A stretch of 64,000 nt of DNA from Tanypteryx hageni (GCA_028673005.1 CM054116.1:72925315-72989314), one strand, 5' to 3'; shown: positions 37,101 to 46,538, counted from the first letter of the stretch. Numbers and translations are program-made. The notes: a model not told the origin generated them from the sequence alone.

Positions 37101-38195
37101 CCAACACTGTTCTGGAGATCCCTGCGGACTCTCCGGAGGACTTGAATGATGTGAATGGTTGGTGGCCTTTCTTCGTGATGAAGAGCTAGTGTTCTCATAC
37201 TCAGGCGGAGGTTGGGGTGGTTGCTCTTCTGGATGGTACAGGTCAAGACCACGTCTCATTGCATCTTGAACTTCTTCTGGTTCCACAGCAATATTGTCAA
37301 GCTTTTGGAGACGGGGCAATGCCTTGAGGACTGTTGGACGGTATCTGATGATATAAAAATGATAACAGATATATTATCAATAATCTTCTGAAAATTACAC
37401 TTAACACCAAGACCACAATAGAAAAAGTTACGATGAGCTTAAGATTAAAATTAAAATAAAAAGGAATTTGGGCACATGGTAGTACATTTCATTGAAAAAT
37501 GACCAAAATTGAAGTTTGACTCACATAAACTACAATATGATTGGTGTAATAATTTTCATTAGTTTTAAATTAAGCTTTTCTTCCAAATCATAAGCAATTA
37601 TATTATATATGCAAAAACATTCAATTATAAGTTCAAGTACCAAATTATCTTTTAAAATAATCAATTAATGACTAAACTTAAAATTACAATAATATGAGCC
37701 ATGCACATACCCAGAAATTTATTTTGGGGCGACCTGATTGTGAGGCTGAAAACCAATTTTCAGTAATTGATTAAATAAAAGTCCTATTCAAATAAAATAA
37801 ACTTTAATAATGTTTTTATTCTCAAAATGCAACACAGCAAGTGGCAGCGTGGCAAGAGGCAACATAGCGAGTTTGTAGCATGGTTATCGCAGATTCCACA
37901 AATGTCTGTATACCGAGGAGGGGTCCAGATCCCCTGGACCCTCCCCCTAGGTACGTCCTTGATATGAGCCTTAAAAGTTCTTAAAAACCTAATTACTAAA
38001 GGTAAAAATATAATTTTTTAAACTTACAAAGAGACATCAGCACAGGGATTATCAGCAAGCCACAAACACTTTAGATTAGGTAACTCCTGCAAGTAGCACA
38101 CTTCGTTCAAATCTCTAATTTCATTTTTTCTCACATACAGTTCTTGAAGGTTCCGACAGTATTGAAAATCTGATAAAGAATTTATTTTGTTGACA
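15047..38195 (-). CDS. CFAP410: CFAP410 (C21orf2) orthologue, six exons, N terminus missing
   Basis: Joined minus-strand exons: 38195-38028, 37344-37038, 18429-18251, 16094-16040, 15824-15678 and 15154-15047. All have GT donors and AG acceptors, and the phases agree at every junction. The encoded partial protein (about 320 residues) has LRR repeats (VNKINSLSDF, NLQELYVRKNEI, LPNLKCLWLADNPC), the LRR cap TVLKALPRLQKLDN, a long Pro/Ser/Gln/Asp-rich linker and a C-terminal helix (NVLSAILCLLKELD). This order is diagnostic of CFAP410. The human protein acts at the basal body/ciliary base and binds NEK1; its short C-terminal helix is known to oligomerise. The linker is longer than in the human protein of about 256 residues. 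The first exon(s), equivalent to the MVLxRAK...LNCWG segment, were not recognised and may lie beyond 38195 or outside the window. Confidence 0.93.
15678..15824 (-). CDS. CFAP410: CFAP410 Gln-rich linker exon
   Basis: A 147-nt exon, phase 0 at both ends, with acceptor TATTATAG before GCTGATGAT and donor AGG|GTAAGA. It encodes ADDDQQHYDRL and a Gln-rich run (RQQMQQTQQQ), then a basic stretch ending RANVGRPKTR that leads into the C-terminal domain. Confidence 0.85.
16040..16094 (-). CDS. CFAP410: CFAP410 linker exon (55 nt)
   Basis: Acceptor GATTTGCAG before GTATACC, and a strong donor CAA|GTAAGT. It encodes YTRQVMSYGTVYETPTNQ after completing the split Gly codon of the previous exon. It is too short to show as an open frame on its own, but splice signals and phase fit exactly. 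Confidence 0.8.
18251..18429 (-). CDS. CFAP410: CFAP410 linker exon
   Basis: A 179-nt exon with acceptor TTTTACAG before AGAAGTCC and donor TATGG|GTATGA. It encodes RSPPRRLHRQSSDRDMDI and a following Asp/Asn/Tyr-rich stretch ending EPPEYG. No domain; assigned by phase continuity with both neighbours (enters in phase 0, leaves after two bases). Confidence 0.82.
18430..23320. other. CFAP410 large intron, left part
   Basis: AT-rich intronic sequence. No exon, transposon border or RNA gene was recognised in these 4.9 kb. Confidence 0.4.
23582..23632. repeat. (TA)n microsatellite
   Basis: Pure TA repeat of about 50 bp. It lies at the 3' end of a tRNA-derived SINE read on the minus strand, so it may be the SINE tail. 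Confidence 0.95.
23635..23765 (-). mobile_element. tRNA-derived SINE
   Basis: On the minus strand there is an A box-like TGGCCAAGGTGAC (within 23723-23736) and a B box-like GGTTTGAACCC (23678-23688), spaced as in a tRNA gene, followed by an unrelated body and a (TA)n tail at 23582-23632. No acceptor-stem complementarity was found, so this is a SINE and not a tRNA gene. Confidence 0.6.
26484..26633 (-). CDS. candidate cassette exon in CFAP410 large intron
   Basis: A GC-richer 150-nt open segment in AT-rich intron. It is bounded on the minus strand by TCTTACATAG (acceptor) and TATGAG|GTAGGC (donor), phase 0 at both ends, and so compatible with insertion between the 37038 donor and the 18429 acceptor. 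It would add 50 acidic/Arg/Gly-rich residues (starting VELWQGDSEEDGE, ending YMEDRYE). No homology is recognised. It may instead be a chance frame in a pyrimidine-rich tract. Confidence 0.35.
26634..28220. other. CFAP410 intron, microsatellite-bearing
   Basis: AT-rich sequence with a (TA)n tract of about 60 bp at 27297-27357. No exon or element border recognised. Confidence 0.4.
27297..27357. repeat. (TA)n microsatellite
   Basis: Uninterrupted TA repeat of about 30 units inside the CFAP410 intron. Confidence 0.95.
28307..28382. repeat. (TA)n microsatellite with TG shoulder
   Basis: TGTGTGTATG followed by a (TA)n run of about 75 bp that abuts the mariner-like element. It arose from the short TA/TG palindrome inside the hAT MITE. 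Confidence 0.93.
28384..30122 (-). mobile_element. Tc1/mariner-superfamily transposon with long TIRs
   Basis: Long terminal inverted repeats of roughly 140 bp begin CAGGGTGTGGG(A/C)AAAATGG at both ends (28384-28520 and 29986-30122). They are flanked by TA (28382-28383 and 30123-30124), the Tc1/mariner target. The 1.7-kb length and a decayed minus-strand transposase fit an autonomous ancestor that is now dead. Confidence 0.9.
28920..29700 (-). pseudogene. mariner-like transposase, frameshifted
   Basis: On the minus strand, an N-terminal HTH region (29625 downwards: TLALEEIVLDIVAQDP, STRGVVREMGV) is followed in other frames by a catalytic region (WLQNDGASMHH near 29060) and then NVQFPGKWIGRGGPVMWPAR and LPDLNPRDFFLWGHLKE (about 29035-28925). 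The motif order DG..H, IGRGGP and PDLNPxDFFLWG is typical of one widespread arthropod Tc1/mariner group. At least two frameshifts or stops separate the pieces, so no functional enzyme is made. Confidence 0.85.
30127..31053 (+). mobile_element. non-autonomous Helitron
   Basis: It starts TCTATACTA and ends ...CTAG followed by T, the Helitron terminal signatures (5' TC, 3' CTRR, host T). About eight bases before CTAG is ACCCG-TGCAAAGC-CAGGT (31025-31042), a short hairpin with one mismatch that matches the CAACCCGTGCAAAGC end typical of arthropod Helitrons. There is no Rep/helicase frame. A partial second copy of the 5' segment (TATGTTATGCTATACAAATCC) lies at about 30851-30871. The left host base is G and not the usual A, because the target was a TG repeat. 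Confidence 0.75.
31055..31106. repeat. compound (TG)n(TA)n(CA)n microsatellite
   Basis: TG repeat, then TA repeat, then CACACA; the whole tract is close to its own reverse complement. Confidence 0.93.
32577..32740. repeat. near-perfect 59-bp inverted repeat (hairpin element)
   Basis: Left arm 32577-32635 (TTGACATAAGGGTGG...CAATATT) and right arm 32682-32740 are complementary with about three mismatches, separated by 46 bp that itself contains a short palindrome (CTTCGGACCTGAAG). The flanks share GATAAATACTTT on both sides (about 32567 and 32767). No coding potential. It could be a tiny fold-back MITE or a source of hairpin RNA. Confidence 0.85.
34096..34251 (-). CDS. candidate cassette exon in CFAP410 large intron
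   Basis: A GC-rich open segment surrounded by AT-rich intron. On the minus strand the acceptor TCATGAACAG precedes GAG-GGG-TTT, and a possible phase-0 donor AGG|GTGCGC (weak) follows. It would encode 52 acidic/Ala/Ser-rich residues (starting EGFEARGEEPEEAEVSAAES). The frame continues past the donor to VRPGDVCWRKNWSRWRG and a stop at 34027. No family is recognised. Alternatives are a host exon with another donor, or a relic of a retroposed gene. Confidence 0.35.
34531..35092. mobile_element. piggyBac-type MITE
   Basis: Inverted ends CCACTCATCTGGGTAT (34531-34546 and, inverted, 35077-35092) are flanked on both sides by TTAA (34527-34530 and 35093-35096), the specific piggyBac target. The 562-bp interior is non-coding. 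It has a duplicated subterminal motif TACGGCATACCCA (about 35020 and 35071). Confidence 0.8.
35716..35880. mobile_element. short hAT-type MITE (165 bp)
   Basis: Ends CAGGGCCGTCACGTGAGG and (inverted) CAAGGCCGTTGCGTGGAA, with a perfect 8-bp duplication ATTCTAAT (35708-35715 and 35881-35888). Intronic to CFAP410. Confidence 0.9.
37038..37344 (-). CDS. CFAP410: CFAP410 LRR-cap and linker exon
   Basis: A 307-nt exon. The acceptor ATCATCAG precedes A-TAC-CGT; the split codon with the previous exon gives Leu. It encodes YRPTVLKALPRLQKLDNIAV (the conserved LRR C-terminal cap), then a low-complexity Pro/Ser/His/Gln linker. The proposed donor is CATGAG|GTTAGA, phase 0. Reading through would give only six more residues before a stop (37014), so a short alternative isoform ending ...RVVAQP is also possible. 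Confidence 0.85.
37700..37961. mobile_element. hAT-type MITE next to a CFAP410 exon
   Basis: Ends CATGCACATACCCAG and (inverted) CAAGGACGTACCTAG, with a perfect 8-bp duplication ATATGAGC (37692-37699 and 37962-37969). It lies in the 683-bp intron between the LRR and LRR-cap exons, 66 bp from the donor of the LRR exon. Confidence 0.88.
38028..38195 (-). CDS. CFAP410: CFAP410 LRR exon
   Basis: A 168-nt exon with acceptor ...TTATTTTCAG before T-GTC-AAC and donor TTT|GTAAGTT. It encodes VNKINSLSDFQYC, then NLQELYVRKNEIRDL and CLWLADNPCADVSL, two to three leucine-rich repeats matching the second half of the CFAP410 LRR domain. It starts one base into a codon, so at least one upstream coding exon must exist. 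Confidence 0.93.
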
Positions 38196-41100
38196 CTGAA
38201 AATAACAGAAAATAAGAAATATACACACTGTAACTGGACAATACAAGGTAACTGACCTTGTCATCTTAATTATAAAAATGCACAAACAAACTCTGCAGAT
38301 TGCTTTAAAAAGTAAGTTTAAATAATGATAATATTTTATATTGATATTCTTTGGCTCACAAAAGTTGATGAAGTCTTACTTTAAACTAATCATTAGTAGA
38401 AGGGACAGATACAAGATATATTTGCAATAGAGTATCACACAAAGAGATTTTTACATGGTAGGCTAATTCAGTTGTACTCCTTATTGTATTTATTTCAAAT
38501 CGCATTTTTTATCCAAGAGATAACATTAATTCAATGGATGCATGCGTCTAAAGTCCCAAATGTTGAATACTGGCATCAACTGAAAAACTTGACTGACACA
38601 TTCATTACAATTTTAATCAGTAAGCTATGAATAAACACAAAAATAGTAATTAAGAGTCACACGAGATATTTTTTATGAATGCACAAAGTTCATGAGAAGC
38701 ATATACAGTGTTGTTGCTAATAAAATGGGCATATGGCAATTTAAAAAGGTCAAATATTCGTATATTAAATTGAGCTTAAAATATCCGCATTGGAATGACG
38801 CGAAATTTTGAGTTTAATAAGCTTAAGAATGAAAGCAGTTGAGGAAAAAAGACATTTCCGAGTTTTATACAAAGAACGAATTCATTTTTTTAAGAAAAGA
38901 TCAACCGGAAAACGATGAAAGCAACAATGGTGCAATTATATAAAGGTCATTTTATGGATGAGAGATTTTTATATGCTGATTAGGAATTGTCCATGGGAAC
39001 CATTCATTTAGTCATTTAAATATCAGTTGCAATAATTCGAGGAGGTAAGAATCAGAGCGTAGCAAACGGAATGAAAGAGAGAGAACTGACAACAAAATAA
39101 ATTAAATGGGTTAGGAAAAAATTATGATTCATGGCCAACAGATATTCACCAAGTTTTGGGCTATAAAAATTGATTCAGTCTCTCACAGAGGAAATTATGA
39201 TTACTACTCGCGTTATATCATAATGAACGATGGAAATAATATAATTATAAGAAAAATATCCTATTAAAATTGCTTCATGACGATAAGCTATACATTTATA
39301 TCTTTGAACAGAGAGCAACTGCACAATTTAAATCTTTTTTAAACCTCAATCATAGTAAATGTGACGCAATTTACAATCTATTAATCTAATTTCATCGAAA
39401 TATTATGTTAAATAAAACACCAAAAGTTTTCGAAGTGCCCTTGTGCCACTAAAACTATACACCGTGGTGGACGCGCTTTTCCGAAAATTTTGGGCTAAAA
39501 AACATGTTGCGTACTATACTCGGCTACAGAATTACTCGTTGATTTTTCCCCAGCTATATCTACAGCAAGAAAGGAAAAACAAAAGGCAGCAATAAATTAC
39601 ATGAAACGTATCACGAAAGCATCGTGAAAACCCAACCCAAAATAAGTGGAAAGGACTATGAAGTATTTTCATGGAAGTTGTTGCTATACACCAAATTCGT
39701 GAGAACTCTATTCAATAAATTAAAATTTTATTGAGATAGCGAGACTAAATCGATAAAATTGGGACTGTGCCGGGTAAACGGGACGGATGGGAGTCCTAGA
39801 TACGGGTTCATTGAATTTTCCTAGAATTTGAGGCCAAAAACCTCACTGCATCCCGCGCAAGGGTATTTACGTTAACTCGGCGATCCAACGAATTTTGTTT
39901 CCCTAAATACAGGAAATACCTAATTCAAGCTTTTACGAATTATCGAAATTAAAACGAGGTTTGTTTCTGCGCTGTCAGTAGTACCAATTCCTATATATGC
40001 TGCAGCTTGAGATTTTATTTTTAGCAAGTCACCATAAAATGCAAGTTGATTTTTGATTCCATATTAGTTTCCTTGCCATGCAACCAACATCATGCATGCG
40101 ATTTTAAATAAATAATAATCCTAATAACCTAGGGAAAAAATTCAGCATACAGAGGAGTCTTGATAAGTACAGTTCACCTCGATTTTTTTCAAATGGGTTC
40201 TTTAAATACAAAGGGTGTAATCCAATTTCGGAAGAGAAATTTAAGACAAATTGAAAATAAATAGTAACCAAAATTTCCCTCGGAAGATTTCAAATGACTT
40301 TGGGTTATAAGAGTTATTTTTCCAAAATTGTACTGAAAATCCTTGGTCGTGAAATTCAATCATAAATATACACTTGCACGCTTTCATCAAACATAATAGA
40401 GTGCTAATGTTTGACGTATTAAAGAGTGTCCAATTCGAGTGGCAAAGTCACTCCGCATTTAGAAATGTTACATTTCTCCTCTATGGAAATGAATTAGACA
40501 ATCAAGTGTAAATAAATCGCTAAAAAGATGTTTAACTTTGGGTGACGTTTACGATTAGGCGATATCGAAAGAAAATTCTCAAGTTGCGGGCAGGATAATT
40601 AATAGTCTTACGTAATATGAATCAGAAATTGGCATAAATAATACAGTAAGTAACCAAACAATTCTACTCAATCCAATGTTAAAATGTATTTAGTTTTTTA
40701 GGCTTTATAAATGAAATGGAATAATACTGATTTGGAATTTTTGTTTGCTTTGTAATTTGGTATTCCATTCATAGAAATCCAATAATTTAAGCCCAGCGAT
40801 TGGAGAGTCATAAATAGAGCATCTCAACTTTAGGGAGATGATCGATAAATATGTACTTGCGCAGGAAACCTATCTTGGTGCCGACAGTTACATCTGAAGT
40901 CGCAATACCGCATTGCAAACTTATAAATCAATTTAATTGAAATGCAAACACTTATAAAAGACGTTCATGTTTCTCGACCATGGGAAATTAGTAAAGATTC
41001 ATTTTTTTAAATCTACAAAACGAAAACATAAAGGGCAGACCACTACAAAGGTAATGATTACGGAAACGAGCCCGGTACGCTGAAAACAATATAAATTTAA

Positions 41101-42550
41101 TAGCATCCTGAAAAATCTCAGAATTATATTAAGCATGCGCGTTCCCGTGATCAAGTTTTTAATCGTGTAAGAATAAATAAATTTGCCATTTTCTCCATAT
41201 CACAGATCTTATTTTAATAGCATCAATTAAAGACCCGCGAAGCATTTTCAGGTCGACATTTAAAAGCGTGTGCTCTTTAAAACAACAGATTTCATAAAAA
41301 GACCGAAAATGCACCATCGCGCCCGAATCCTTTAAAAATGATGCTTGCGGAATTTGGCGCAGAGCATCCGATAATGGGTTCTTGTTTCTGCGAGCAAATA
41401 AAAACATCCCAAGCGATTGCGACTAGCTTTGTTCTTCACTTCCTAACGAGTAGAAGCTTCATTTGAAAGAAATTCGACCTTTTCAGCGAGCAACACTAAC
41501 ATTTACTCCACGCTGAACAAGGCGAGCTTAAAAAAATTCATTTAAAAATTAAAAACGATGAACAGGGAGAGAAAACAAAGCCGAAGCATTCAAAAGTTTT
41601 TTCATGCTGCAATGAACCGGAGTGGAAGAAGGAAAGGGCGGAATTGTACGCGAAAGGAAAGACGTGATCAAGATTTTTCGACGAATTAAACTTCGTGCCC
41701 TGGAGTCATAAAATGGAGTGACTAGAGGAAGAGAGTTTAATCTTCGCCGACGAGTTGTCTCTGGTCATTCAGAGAAAACTTGCCTATGGCGACTGAGCCC
41801 AAGAATTATATTTCGTTTGGAGAAGCCATCATTTATTCTCCTCCAGCTTCTGAAAATTGTGAAGGAGATAAAGGAAGTTTGAATCACTTCCTATTTATCT
41901 ATCACCACACTACTTGGAAATTTAATTCTATATTTGGCCGCGTTGAAAGGAAATCATCACCATCACACACGTAGAGGCGAAGACGCCACATGGTGGATTT
42001 TCCACACCGGCGAAATTACTTCACCTCGTGAGACTCGTCAAATAATGCTACGACTGAGAATTTATTTGTTATGGTGTTTGCGAATACTGGATAGTAACTT
42101 TGAATTTTGCTGCGTAAGAATAAGTTTTGGACATTTTTCTTCTGAATAAAATTCTTTTAGAGAGCCTGAGGGAGAATATTAATTTAATTTCTCGAAAAAA
42201 TCAGCGCGAATACTTTCTCGAAAGTGGTTCAGTAGCTTTTACAGCCGCTGTCATATTATGAACGCAACCGGTGGTCGATATAAGGTTTCCTTTCAATATA
42301 CGTTCTGAGGCATATTCTCGAAAATATTGACGCAGCATTTGCAAACGAAATGGCAAGAGCGTTTGAAAAGCGTCGTATGCTAAACAAGTAAGATGGCAGA
42401 CTCCGTTGTATTACGAGCAACTTTGCCAAATGAATGTACGATAGCCTCAGAAAAAACAACAGCGATTTTACCGAGGATGGGATACATAAATCGTGTGAAA
42501 ACAGGGATTGAAATGGGCGGTCATTTTCTTCTGCGTCAAATCATAGAGGC
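38196..42550. other. upstream of the recognised CFAP410 exons
   Basis: AT-rich sequence that should be intron or 5' flank of CFAP410. No N-terminal exon could be identified, no transposon borders were seen, and the short frames lack domains. Confidence 0.4.
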
Positions 42551-43370
42551 GATTACAAGAACAGGCGACGACAATTTTCTTCTCCGCCGCCGCTGTAACG
42601 ACTGAAAAATATCTTCCTCGCCATGCAGATCGAAAATTCCTTCATTCCTTAACTTTCGAAGACGGAATTGCACGTATTCTCGAGGAGCAGGCTTCCATTG
42701 GCGAGCGTATGACGACAGTACTCCGCCTCCGATGCAATCACATTTTTTTGCGTCCTATTCTAAACATCGCTCAGACGACGCGACTCCACCGACGCTGAAA
42801 TCGACGGGAGAGAGCGGAATAACAAAATAAAATCAGATATTGAGCGGAAGCGCAGCCGTCGTATTGGATTATCGGGAGACCATCCACCTGGGTAATCGGA
42901 TGGGGTGGGGATAAATTGCACAGGAGGGTGCGAGTAGGTGCGAGTGGGCGACTCCTTGAGAAGGACATCCATCCCTCCCGCCCACGGAGGCGTGAGGCCA
43001 CTCCCATACCTCCGCCTCCAGTCCGCCCACCGCCCTCCCATTCCCGATTCTTGGCCGTATTTGGAAGGAGAAAGGTCAACCGCTTCGACCTACGCACGGC
43101 TTCGCGTCTCATCGTCTGCCGGTTCCGCCCTCTCCATCAACGCGCGAGAGAAACACGATGGCGGAAGCCTCGCGGGTAATGTCCTTGAGGGGGGGGAGGG
43201 GGAGGGGAAATCGCCGGAGGGACCTCGTGGGAGGTCGAGACGGCAACGGAGGCACGCTCCGCGAAATGAGGGGAGAAGGGGACGCGCGCAATCTCGTCTG
43301 ATAGCGGAGCGCGTCTTGCAATTGGTATTGGATTCGGTATGCCTCGACTACTCGCCAGGACACAGGCGAC
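42550..43370. promoter_or_regulatory. CpG-rich island, possible promoter
   Basis: Marked CpG enrichment compared with the AT-rich surroundings. On the plus strand an ATG at 43158 (CACGATGGCG, strong Kozak context: A at -3, G at +4) opens a 47-codon frame. A GT at CGCGG|GTAATG could be an early donor. No family recognised; a promoter is an inference from composition. Confidence 0.35.
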
Positions 43371-43379
43371 TCTATAGGT

Positions 43380-43855
43380 CAGTGGTTCCCGAACAGCGTA
43401 CCGCCGCACGCTGGGGTGCTGCCAGGGTCGACCCTAGGGAGGTGAGGAGACCAGGGCAAATCGGCTTTTGCGGGACCCTGTTAACATTTACCGCCAAATT
43501 TGACCTAGGCTTTCCTTGGGGTGATATCGAAGCGCGGGGCCCCCAAAGTGCGGGGTCCGGGGCGGTCGCCCCGATTCGCCCTACCCTAGGGACGGCCCTG
43601 GGCGCCGCATCTAATTTTTAGGGGCGCCGCGAAAAACTTGGTTTAATAAATAAATGAACGATTTGGATTATTGATGGGTGATTAGGGAAATAACGTTTCT
43701 ATATATAAATTGATCATGTAGTAGCACTAATAAATGATGCGTCAAAAAGGTCGTAATACCCCTATGTACAAATATATATAAACTGGCTGAGTTGCCGCGA
43801 AATCCTGTTTATCTTTGAAAGTGTGCCGCGCCTACAAAAAGTTTAAGAACCGCTG
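43380..43855. mobile_element. hAT-type MITE containing a nested MITE
   Basis: Ends CAGTGGTTCCCGAAC and (inverted) CAGCGGTTCTTAAAC. The flanks CTATAGGT and CTTTACGT match at 6 of 8. The body segment GCGAAAAACTTGGTTTAAT recurs in a decayed copy near 52158. It is interrupted by another MITE at 43423-43600. Confidence 0.75.
43423..43600. mobile_element. nested GC-rich hAT-type MITE
   Basis: Ends CAGGGTCGACCCTAGGG and (inverted) CAGGGCCGTCCCTAGGG, 178 bp. The flanks GGTGCTGC and GGCGCCGC match at 6 of 8. It lies wholly inside the MITE at 43380-43855 and is therefore younger. Confidence 0.78.
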
Positions 43856-44469
43856 CTTTACGTGAACGATGTTATATCCAGCGAGCACGAACGATGATTT
43901 TCTGCACTCACGGGCGTGAATGAGAGTTTCTTTTCCGATTAAGGAGTCCAAATGAAGTAGTTCTTTATTTTAAAAGCGTTGCGCCCAACACAACGTTTGA
44001 GCTTCAATTACGAAGCAACCACTAATCGAGCGAGCAAGGGAGTATTTTACGCAAGAATCTGAAATATCTCTTGGCGAAAGAAAGTCAGCAAAGAAATTTT
44101 TCCCACTATTCCGTCAATTTGAAGAAATAACCTGGCTATTACTAACGGAATTCCCACAGTTTTGATAATTATTTCGGTAAATGTCATAAAAATCGTCCCC
44201 ATGCGTCAATCCGATCATTTGAGTCGATATGCTAACGAAATTTATAACTGCGAGCGATGATGCGCTCACTTGCTCTTCGGGCTTAAGTCCAATAACAATG
44301 CGTGAAATAGTCACGGTATTGAAATTTCTCTCTTTTGAAGTTCCGAACGCGATTTTTCAGGTTATAAATAAAACCGTTTAAATATCGAAATCATCGAAGC
44401 AACAATAATGAACTTAATACTTCTGGTCGTATATACGTCTAATGTTCCCTTTCCTATTTCGCATATAAC

Positions 44470-44470
<1 letters not shown>

Positions 44471-44505
<35 letters not shown>
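44471..44505. repeat. (TG)n(TA)n microsatellite left of LINE 2
   Basis: GTGTGTGTG followed by TATATA up to the 5' truncation point of the second LINE. Its mirror (TA)n-ACACACA tract lies at the 3' side. Confidence 0.93.
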
Positions 44506-44506
<1 letters not shown>

Positions 44507-44507
44507 G

Positions 44508-46499
44508 TTGGAAAACAAACCGAAGACCGTCGATATAGAATGGGATGAAATTAAAACCAGTATCAAGGATACCTTGGATAAAGAGATTGGAAAACAAGAG
44601 AAGAAAATCAGAAAACCATGGATCACGAAGGAAATGCTGGAGAAAATGGATGAGAGACGAAAATGGAAAAACGTTAACAGTGAAGAAGGTAGAGCCAACT
44701 ATAGGCGTATAAACAATGAGTTGAGAAGGGTAACAGATAAAGCTAGAGAAAATTGGCTAAAAGGAAAATGTGATGAAATAGAACAAATGGAGAAATTAGG
44801 ACGGTACGATATGATGTACGCTAGGGCACTGGAATTAGAAGATAAGAAGTCTAATGGAATTTGTGGTAAAGGAATTATGAATACGGATGGAAAGATAGTC
44901 TCAGAAACAAAGGATGTAGCACAGGTATGGGAAGAATACATTAAGGAATTATACAGCAAACAGACAGGAGCGGCAAAAATAGAACTGGAAAATGAGGAAA
45001 ACATTGAAGAAGACAACTTAGGACCAAGTATTATGGAGAGCGAAGTAGAAAAAGCGATAGTGGAACTTAAGAAGGGGAAAGCCACGGGCAGCGATGGAAT
45101 ACCGGCTGAGATACTTAAAGTCATAGGATCAGAAGGACTAAAAGCGATCACGAAATTAATTAATAAGATTTACGACACGGGAGAGTGGCCTCAGGATTTC
45201 CTAGAAGTAACAATGATCCCTCTAAAGAAGAAGCCAAAGGCAATGCAGTGTAAAGATTACAGAACTATAAGCCTTCTGTCACACACATCGAAGATCATCA
45301 CGAGGATTCTTAATAAAAGGCTGGAGAAAAAGGCAGAAGAAATAATAGGGGAAGATCAATTCGGTTTCAGAAAAGGACGAGGAACTAGAGATGCTATAGG
45401 AGTAGTTAGAATCATATCAGAAAGGGCAATAGAATACAGTCAAGATATCTGCGCATGTTTCGTAGACTGGCAGAAGGCCTTTGATAGAGTAAATTGGGTA
45501 AAGTTGATGAAGATATTAAAGGATATAGGTGTAGACTGGAAAGACAGGAGACTGATTAGGAATCTATATGAGAATCAAGCTGTAAAGGTCAGGTTTGAGA
45601 ATGTGGACACCTGCGGAATAAATATCGGTAGAGGAGTAAGACAAGGCTGCTGCCTATCGCCAACCCTATTCAATATATATGGAGAAAGTCTAATGCAAGA
45701 AGCTTTAGAAGGCACAGGGGATTTCAAAATTGGAGGAAGGATTATAAGAACAGTAAAATACGCAGATGATCAAGTACTTCTAGCAAGAAAGGAAGAGGAG
45801 CTACAAAAAATGATAAATAGACTAGTGATAACAGGTAGAAAATACGGTATGGAAATAAATACAGAAAAATCCAAGGTCATTCGAATATCGGGTAAAGAAG
45901 AGAATCTGAACATAACTATTGGGGGAAAGCCATTAGAACAAGTTTCAGAATATAAATACCTTGGAAGTATCATAACACGAGAGGCAAAATGTACGGATGA
46001 GATCAAAACTAGAATAGGAAAAGCAAAAGCGGCTTTCAGGAGAAAGAAACAACTACTTATGGGGAATATAAGGGAAGATATCCGCAAGAAGTTGATAAAA
46101 TGCTACGTATGGAGTATAGCATTGTATGGGGCAGAAACATGGACGCTAAGGAAAAATGACATAAAATACTTGGAAAGCTTTGAAATGTGGACTTGGAGGA
46201 GAATGCTGAAGATAAAATGGACAGATAGGATGAAAAACGATGAAGTGCTACGAAGAATAGGAGAGAAGCGAATGATTATACAGACTATCAGAAAGAGGAA
46301 GGCTAACTGGGTTGGACATTACCTGAGGAGAGAGAGTATGATTAAAGACGTGTTAGAAGGAAAACTAGATGGGAAAAGGGAAAGAGGTAGGAAAAGGTTT
46401 CAGCTGATAGACGATTTGAAAGGGAAAGAGAGTTATCAAGATATAAAGAGGACAGCGGAAAATAGGAGTATATGGAGAACCAGGTTTAACCATGAATAA
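44508..46499 (+). CDS. reverse transcriptase of truncated RTE LINE
   Basis: 663 residues without stops. It lacks the endonuclease domain. Visible reverse-transcriptase motifs are DYRTISLLSH, QFGFRKGRGTRDAIG, CFVDWQKAFDRV, GRGVRQGCCLSP and KYADDQVLL (YADD at about residues 418-421), then WSIALYGAETWTLR and RKRKANWVGH. The ATG at 44508 lies at the truncation point and is probably an internal Met. The catalytic motifs are intact, but the copy cannot be autonomous without the endonuclease and 5' UTR. Confidence 0.93.
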   Translation: MENKPKTVDIEWDEIKTSIKDTLDKEIGKQEKKIRKPWITKEMLEKMDERRKWKNVNSEEGRANYRRINNELRRVTDKARENWLKGKCDEIEQMEKLGRYDMMYARALELEDKKSNGICGKGIMNTDGKIVSETKDVAQVWEEYIKELYSKQTGAAKIELENEENIEEDNLGPSIMESEVEKAIVELKKGKATGSDGIPAEILKVIGSEGLKAITKLINKIYDTGEWPQDFLEVTMIPLKKKPKAMQCKDYRTISLLSHTSKIITRILNKRLEKKAEEIIGEDQFGFRKGRGTRDAIGVVRIISERAIEYSQDICACFVDWQKAFDRVNWVKLMKILKDIGVDWKDRRLIRNLYENQAVKVRFENVDTCGINIGRGVRQGCCLSPTLFNIYGESLMQEALEGTGDFKIGGRIIRTVKYADDQVLLARKEEELQKMINRLVITGRKYGMEINTEKSKVIRISGKEENLNITIGGKPLEQVSEYKYLGSIITREAKCTDEIKTRIGKAKAAFRRKKQLLMGNIREDIRKKLIKCYVWSIALYGAETWTLRKNDIKYLESFEMWTWRRMLKIKWTDRMKNDEVLRRIGEKRMIIQTIRKRKANWVGHYLRRESMIKDVLEGKLDGKRERGRKRFQLIDDLKGKESYQDIKRTAENRSIWRTRFNHE

Positions 46500-46507
46500 T
46501 CACGGAC

Positions 46508-46521
46508 CTGTCTACGGACAG
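46508..46521 (+). promoter_or_regulatory. 3' hairpin with UNCG tetraloop, second LINE
   Basis: CTGTC-TACG-GACAG, 8 nt after the stop codon. The stem is identical to that of the first LINE, and the loop is changed within the UNCG class (UUCG to UACG), which keeps the tetraloop fold. Confidence 0.6.
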
Positions 46522-46538
46522 ACTACCTATGATGATGA

